Assembly (NCBI GenBank): GCA_934247125.1
Contig: CAKQIZ010000036.1
Location: forward strand, 1-18,637
Reading direction: 5' to 3'
From: an uncultured Clostridia bacterium
Lineage (GTDB): Bacteria > Bacillota > Clostridia > Peptostreptococcales > Anaerovoracaceae
DNA: 18,637 nucleotides
The notes under the pieces were generated by a model. That model was not told where the DNA came from. It did no database searches and saw only the letters and a list, made by a program, of their open reading frames with translations. The translations under genes were made by a program, and so were the position numbers. Of this stretch, positions 14,535-18,637 are shown in pieces. Numbering within the stretch: the stretch's first letter is position 1; each line of letters opens with the position of its first letter.

Positions 14535-17500
14535 ATGCTCAGCATCTATTACGGCAGCGAAGCGACAGACAGAGAAAAATTCATATTCGAACATGTAAAA
14601 GGCAGGACTCTGCTGCTTGTACCGGACCAGTTTTCGCTGCAGGCAGAAAGAGACGCCTTTTTTTATCTTGGAAAGAACAGCCTCATGGATCTGCGGGTCG
14701 TGGACTTCTCGACCATGGGGTATAAAGTACTGCGTCAGACGGGCGGCAGGATCCCGGATCTGATAGATAAGTACGGACGTCACATGCTGCTTGCCAGAGT
14801 GACTGCGGAGCTGGAAAGCGAGCTGGGGATCTACAAGGGGCTCAGCAGGAAAAACTCGTTCATCGATATGCTCAATACCGTGATCTCGGAAATGAAGCGC
14901 TACGATGTGAGCCCTGAGGATCTTGAAGATGCGCTGGGAAAGCTCGAGGAAAACAGCTATCTGAGCTGCAAGCTCGGCGACATACTCAAGGTCTATCGGG
15001 AGTATCAGGAGCAGATCGAAGGCAGATACCTTGACTCCGAGGACTATATCTCGTTTTACGGAGATCGGATCCTCGAAGCTCCGATGATACATGAATCGGA
15101 GATATGGATATACGGATTCGATACGTTCACGCCGAAAAACATGCAGGTGATCGAACGGCTGATCCTGTCTGCTCGGAATGTCAATGCAGTGATGACATAT
15201 GAAGCCGGAAAGGAGCAGTTTGAGCTCACCGGTCATGTGATGGGGCAGCTCAGGCAGCTTGCGGAGCGCAATGGCGTCGCTGTCAGCTTTGATGAGATAC
15301 ACGGGACGCAGAGAAAGACCGTATGGTCGAAAATCGCGCAGATGAAGCACGAGCGTCAGACGATCGCCGATGGGACTGAGACGAGTGCGCAGCCGGCAGA
15401 CGGAGCGGAGTGCAGCAGATTCCCGATCACGCTTGTCGCGGCTTCAAACATGTATGCGGAAGCGGAACGCGCGGCGGCATATATACTGGAGCTGGTGCGT
15501 GAAAAGGGATACAGATACGGTGATATCGTCGTTGTCTGCAACGATACGGAGACAAGGGGCGGCATCCTCAGACGCACGCTGATGCGATGGGGCATCCCTG
15601 TTTTCATGGATAAAAAGCGTAAAGTGCTGCACCACCGGGCCGTCAGCTTCCTGCTGGCACTGCTTGAGGTGATCGCGAAAGGATATCGTGATGAGGCTGT
15701 GATGAGCCTGGTGAAATCGGGCATGATACCTTTCAGCGAAGAAGAAAAGGAGCAGCTCGAGAACTACGTGAGGCAGTTTCGCATAAGAGGCAGCGCATGG
15801 AAAAATGATTTTGAAAAATGCGGAGACAGGTATGATGCGGAGCAGTTGAATATACTCAATGCTCTGCGAAGGAGTGTCGTTGACTGCATAGAAAATGCGA
15901 GACTCAGGATGGGTTCGCGAAATACAGCTGGGGAAAAGATCCGCGGGCTTTACACCTTCCTGGAGCAGGATATGGCTGTGATGGAGCGTCTGGAGCAGAT
16001 CATGGAAAGGCAGCAGGCGCTTGGTCTTGCTGAGAGTGCAGCTGAAACGTCGCAGAGCTGGAGCGTGATCTGTAATATATTCGATCAGATCGTGGATATC
16101 GCCGGAGAAGAGCGCATGTCCAATGAGGATCTGTTCTCACTGATGTCGGCGGGATTTGAAGAAGTCGAGATCGGTCTCGTTCCGGTGACGGGCGACAGTG
16201 TGCTGATCGGAACTCTGCAGAGGACGAGACTGAGCCAGCTCAAAGCGCTGCTCATCGTAGGAGCGAACGAAGGCGTGCTGCCTCTGAACAGGAACGATGA
16301 AGGTCTGCTCAGTGAGCGTGAAAAAGAGATACTGCAGTCGATGGAGCTTGAACTTTCAAAGAGAGACGAGATAGCCAGGCAGGAGGAGCAGCTGGCGATA
16401 TACAGGGCACTGTGGCTCCCGGAGGAAAGGCTGTACGTGAGCTGCTGCGGAGTCGATGAGAAAGGCGAGGAGTGCAGGCCGTCAGAGATTTTCGCGGTGC
16501 TGAAGGATTTTGTAGAGAAAAAGAGTGAGATTTCGCCGTTTGAGGATGGCGCGCGCCGATCTGCGGAAAATCATGAAAACTCGCCGTCAAAGGACATCGA
16601 ACACCGGCATAGCGCATCGGTGTTTGGCGATTCGTCACCTGAAGATGAGCGATCTGGCGAAAACTCATCGTCAAAGGATGTCGAACGTTGGCATAGCCCA
16701 TCGGTGTTTGGCGATCTGGGGGCGCGCGGCAGCTTTGCAGAACTGATAATTACGCCTAAAGGCACACTTTCACATATGGCTGCAGCTTTGCGCGACTATA
16801 AGGCCGACGGTACACTCGACCGCAGATGGCTGGAGGTGATGGACTGGTATGAAAAAAAAGACGAGGAAGATTTCGATCGCGTGAAGCACGGCCTGATGTT
16901 CGACAACAGGCTGGAGCTGCTGGGTGAAAAGTTTGCGGACAGCCTTTACAAAGGCGACTTGTCTGCTCTTGAAGTCAGTGCATCGCGCCTCGAGCAGTAC
17001 AGCAGATGTCCGTTCTCGCATTTCGTGATGTATGGGTTGAAAGCGCAGGAGCCAAGGATCTATGAAGTCGGCGCCAGGGAAATCGGCGATGTCTATCACA
17101 GATGTCTGATGAAGCTTTCGCAGCAGCTGACGCCCGGACGTGACAGCGGGATGGCGGTCAATGATCCGGATTCGCCGTGGATGAAGATAACGAGAGAAGA
17201 ATGCACGGAACAAATTCGCGATATAATGCGAAGCGACTCTCAAAGCTACAGAGAAGGGATACTTTCATCGGGCAGGGAGGAGTCGTACAGGGCAGAGCGC
17301 ATCGCCGAGATCTGCGGCAGTATTGCGTGGTCGATGGTGCAGCAGGTCAGAAAGGGCAGCATAAGATCTATGCGTTTCGAGTATCCGTTCGGGACAGGCA
17401 GAGCACTGCCTCCTGTCAGAGTGGACATCGGATCGCAGGAGGTGCTGATACAGGGCAAGATCGACAGGCTGGACATACTGGAGGGAGTTGCCGGCGATAT

Positions 17501-18179
17501 GGCAGATATGCAGCACGGTGGGGCAGACTGCGCTGCCGAAGATCATCCCGAAAGCAGCACTCGCCGTGATCCGGGAGCCGAAGCCTCAGTGAGGGTGATC
17601 GACTACAAGACAGGCAGCGAGACCGTGGACCCCGAGTATTTCATGAAAGGATACAAGCTGCAGCTGATGATTTACATGAAAGCCGCCGTGGATGCTTATC
17701 ACGGCAGACTCGAACCGGCCGGCGTGTTTTATTTCAAGATCCGTGATATAGATATGGATGCGGACAATACTTCGATGCCTGCGGACAAAGCCGGACGCGA
17801 AAAGAAGCTCGCGGATTCCTACCGGCTTGAGGGCATACTGCTGAACGATGACAGCCTGATAAGCTCGATGGACAGCGAGATCGACGGTTCGTCGCAGGTG
17901 ATACCGGTAAAGATAAGCAAAAAAGAAGGCGAGTATGTTCCGGCGGCAGGCGGCTGTCTGATGACTAAGGAGGAATTCGGTGAGCTGTATGAGCAGGTCG
18001 ATATGCAGGTGAAGCGGATCTGCACTGAACTGTGCGCCGGAAACATCGAAATCAAGCCGAAACGCGAGAGTCGCAAGGATATGGAAGGCAATTACAGGAC
18101 CGCATGCAGGTACTGCAGATACAGGAGCATCTGCATGTTCGACACTTCATTTGACGGGTGCAGGTATGAGAATGTGTGA
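14535..18179 (+). CDS. addB: AddB/RexB subunit of the AddAB helicase-nuclease
   Basis: AddAB processes double-strand breaks and loads RecA at Chi-like sites. The 1214-residue product has an AddB layout: an inactive helicase-like region, then a C-terminal RecB-type nuclease with GKIDRLD, VIDYKTG (D1023, K1025) and LQLMIYM, and the four Fe-S cysteines C825 (RCPFSHF), C1191, C1194 and C1200, the last three with the C-x2-C-x5-C spacing known for AddB. The N-terminal segment expected to be Walker A reads YYGSEATDREKF, with no GxGKT, as in RexB-type subunits. Low-complexity inserts are seen at about residues 665-735 (a duplicated 19-residue block) and just before VIDYKTG. AGGAGGT is 5 nt before ATG 14535. 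It lies 62 nt after the fab regulator. addA, normally adjacent, is not in the window. Confidence 0.93.
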   Translation: MLSIYYGSEATDREKFIFEHVKGRTLLLVPDQFSLQAERDAFFYLGKNSLMDLRVVDFSTMGYKVLRQTGGRIPDLIDKYGRHMLLARVTAELESELGIYKGLSRKNSFIDMLNTVISEMKRYDVSPEDLEDALGKLEENSYLSCKLGDILKVYREYQEQIEGRYLDSEDYISFYGDRILEAPMIHESEIWIYGFDTFTPKNMQVIERLILSARNVNAVMTYEAGKEQFELTGHVMGQLRQLAERNGVAVSFDEIHGTQRKTVWSKIAQMKHERQTIADGTETSAQPADGAECSRFPITLVAASNMYAEAERAAAYILELVREKGYRYGDIVVVCNDTETRGGILRRTLMRWGIPVFMDKKRKVLHHRAVSFLLALLEVIAKGYRDEAVMSLVKSGMIPFSEEEKEQLENYVRQFRIRGSAWKNDFEKCGDRYDAEQLNILNALRRSVVDCIENARLRMGSRNTAGEKIRGLYTFLEQDMAVMERLEQIMERQQALGLAESAAETSQSWSVICNIFDQIVDIAGEERMSNEDLFSLMSAGFEEVEIGLVPVTGDSVLIGTLQRTRLSQLKALLIVGANEGVLPLNRNDEGLLSEREKEILQSMELELSKRDEIARQEEQLAIYRALWLPEERLYVSCCGVDEKGEECRPSEIFAVLKDFVEKKSEISPFEDGARRSAENHENSPSKDIEHRHSASVFGDSSPEDERSGENSSSKDVERWHSPSVFGDLGARGSFAELIITPKGTLSHMAAALRDYKADGTLDRRWLEVMDWYEKKDEEDFDRVKHGLMFDNRLELLGEKFADSLYKGDLSALEVSASRLEQYSRCPFSHFVMYGLKAQEPRIYEVGAREIGDVYHRCLMKLSQQLTPGRDSGMAVNDPDSPWMKITREECTEQIRDIMRSDSQSYREGILSSGREESYRAERIAEICGSIAWSMVQQVRKGSIRSMRFEYPFGTGRALPPVRVDIGSQEVLIQGKIDRLDILEGVAGDMADMQHGGADCAAEDHPESSTRRDPGAEASVRVIDYKTGSETVDPEYFMKGYKLQLMIYMKAAVDAYHGRLEPAGVFYFKIRDIDMDADNTSMPADKAGREKKLADSYRLEGILLNDDSLISSMDSEIDGSSQVIPVKISKKEGEYVPAAGGCLMTKEEFGELYEQVDMQVKRICTELCAGNIEIKPKRESRKDMEGNYRTACRYCRYRSICMFDTSFDGCRYENV
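16575..16715 (+). repeat. In-frame 84-nt-spaced duplication inside addB
   Basis: Two 57-nt blocks, 16575-16631 and 16659-16715, match at 49 of 57 positions and lie exactly 28 codons apart (residues 681-699 and 709-727, ENSxSKDxExxHSxSVFGD). In the first, AACACCG pairs perfectly with CGGTGTT across 11 nt. In the second the left arm is AACGTTG, still pairable with CGGTGTT through G-U pairs. The block is hydrophilic and sits in a linker not expected in AddB, so it looks like an inserted repeat element that keeps the frame. Confidence 0.75.
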
Positions 18180-18185
18180 TTGCTG

Positions 18186-18227
18186 CATTTCAGCGTCTCG
18201 TGTGCCTGCACATGAGATGCTGGAATG
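18186..18227 (+). other. Long hairpin after addB
   Basis: A 19-bp stem (left arm 18186-18204, right arm 18209-18227) has a CCTG loop and three G-U pairs in the + strand RNA, 6 nt after the addB stop. No clean T-run follows, so it may be a weak terminator or an mRNA 3'-end stabiliser. Confidence 0.6.
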
Positions 18228-18234
18228 TCTGCCG

Positions 18235-18290
18235 GTTTGTCGTTTGCCATTTGTCGTTTGTCGCCTGCTGCCTGTTGCCGGTTGCCTGTC
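18235..18290 (+). repeat. Degenerate heptanucleotide tandem repeat
   Basis: There are eight consecutive 7-nt units: GTTTGTC, GTTTGCC, ATTTGTC, GTTTGTC, GCCTGCT, GCCTGTT, GCCGGTT, GCCTGTC. The variants are pyrimidine-pyrimidine swaps plus a few others. This resembles the short tandemly repeated heptamers described in some bacterial genomes. No coding function is seen. Confidence 0.7.
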
Positions 18291-18364
18291 AAGCGCCTTT
18301 CGCAGTGACTGACAGTACGTGGAATTTGTCACGCAGGTATATTGTAAAATTTGTATTGTCTTAC

Positions 18365-18393
18365 TTGACGTTGCTTTTAATACATAGTAAAAT
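18365..18393 (+). promoter_or_regulatory. Predicted promoter of tRNA-Thr
   Basis: TTGACG (18365-18370), a 17-nt spacer and TAAAAT (18388-18393). The start point would fall near 18400, 16 nt before the mature tRNA end. Confidence 0.8.
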
Positions 18394-18415
18394 ACTGTTA
18401 TTGATTTTCAGATTT

Positions 18416-18491
18416 GCCACTGTAGCTCATCTGGCAGAGCAGCACATTCGTAACGTGCAGGTGGCCGGTTCGATCCCGGCCAGTGGCTCCA
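18416..18491 (+). tRNA. tRNA-Thr (anticodon CGT)
   Basis: The 76-nt cloverleaf includes an encoded CCA. The acceptor GCCACTG/CAGTGGC is perfect, the D stem is GCTC/GAGC, the T arm is GCCGG-TTCGATC-CCGGC, the discriminator is T and CCA is at 18489-18491. The anticodon loop TTCGTAA gives CGT, which reads ACG threonine codons. The anticodon stem GCACA/CGTGC has an A-C mismatch at the pair next to the loop (31-39). It is a single gene with its own promoter and terminator. Confidence 0.96.
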
Positions 18492-18492
18492 C

Positions 18493-18523
18493 AAAACTGC
18501 GGTCTCAGCATCGCAGTTTTTTT
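18493..18523 (+). terminator. Rho-independent terminator of tRNA-Thr
   Basis: AAAACTGCG (18493-18501) pairs perfectly with CGCAGTTTT (18512-18520) across a 10-nt loop, and the T-run extends to 18523, seven T in total. It begins 1 nt after the CCA end. Confidence 0.92.
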
Positions 18524-18525
18524 AT

Positions 18526-18637
18526 GCAGGAAATATCGGCGGCGATATTTCCTGCTCCGGATGATTAGCTTTAGCGAAGGATCCGACGAGCGATAGGGAG
18601 GAGGATCAATAATCCCCCGGCTATGCCGGGGAGATTA
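18526..18637 (+). repeat. Palindromic repeat cluster, copy 2, cut by the window edge
   Basis: A perfect 13-bp stem with a GCGG loop (18526-18555) has a core 20/24 identical to 7726-7749. Next comes CGGAT/ATCCG (18558-18585, imperfect). At the edge is a GC-rich hairpin with CCCCGGC-TAT-GCCGGGG and outer AATC/GATT (18611-18636), which shares its TAT loop with the hairpin at 7748-7774. No gene is seen from 18524 to the window end. Confidence 0.65.

Overview
This window looks like chromosomal core DNA from a mid-GC Bacillota, most likely class Clostridia. The basis is a FabK-type fatty-acid operon with a FabT-like regulator, an AddB recombination subunit, Tex, strong purine-rich ribosome binding sites (AGGAGG) and TTGACG/TAtaaT-type promoters. 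A family such as Anaerovoracaceae is possible, but this is an inference. All supported genes lie on the + strand.

Layout. Positions 1-318 hold the end of a CorC/HlyC-type membrane protein. Positions 319-516 hold four tandem hairpin repeats that lead into secA (517-3282). A 39-bp direct repeat at the secA 3' end and about 200 nt downstream brackets a structured non-coding segment. prfB (3560-4661) follows and is read through a programmed +1 frameshift. Next come tex (4669-6930) and a PpaX-like HAD phosphatase (6956-7609) with a strong terminator. A non-coding stretch of about 920 nt (7610-8529) is full of palindromic and GC-rich repeats, and ends in a promoter with a FabT-like operator over its expected start point.

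That promoter should drive fabK-fabD-fabG-fabF-fabZ and then a gene for an unusual fusion: a FabT/MarR-like DNA-binding domain joined to a nitronate-monooxygenase/FabK-like flavin domain whose catalytic GGH motif is changed to AGL. The five enzymes give malonyl transfer, condensation, ketoreduction, dehydration and enoyl reduction. The fusion protein is the obvious candidate to read the operator. No acpP, fabH or acc gene is present here.

addB (14535-18179) follows; it lacks a Walker A motif, has no addA beside it in the window, and carries an in-frame duplicated insert. The window closes with a long hairpin, a heptanucleotide repeat tract, a promoter-tRNA-Thr(CGT)-terminator unit and further palindromic repeats.

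The best candidates for something undescribed are the FabT-flavodomain fusion with its operator, and the covarying hairpin array in front of secA.
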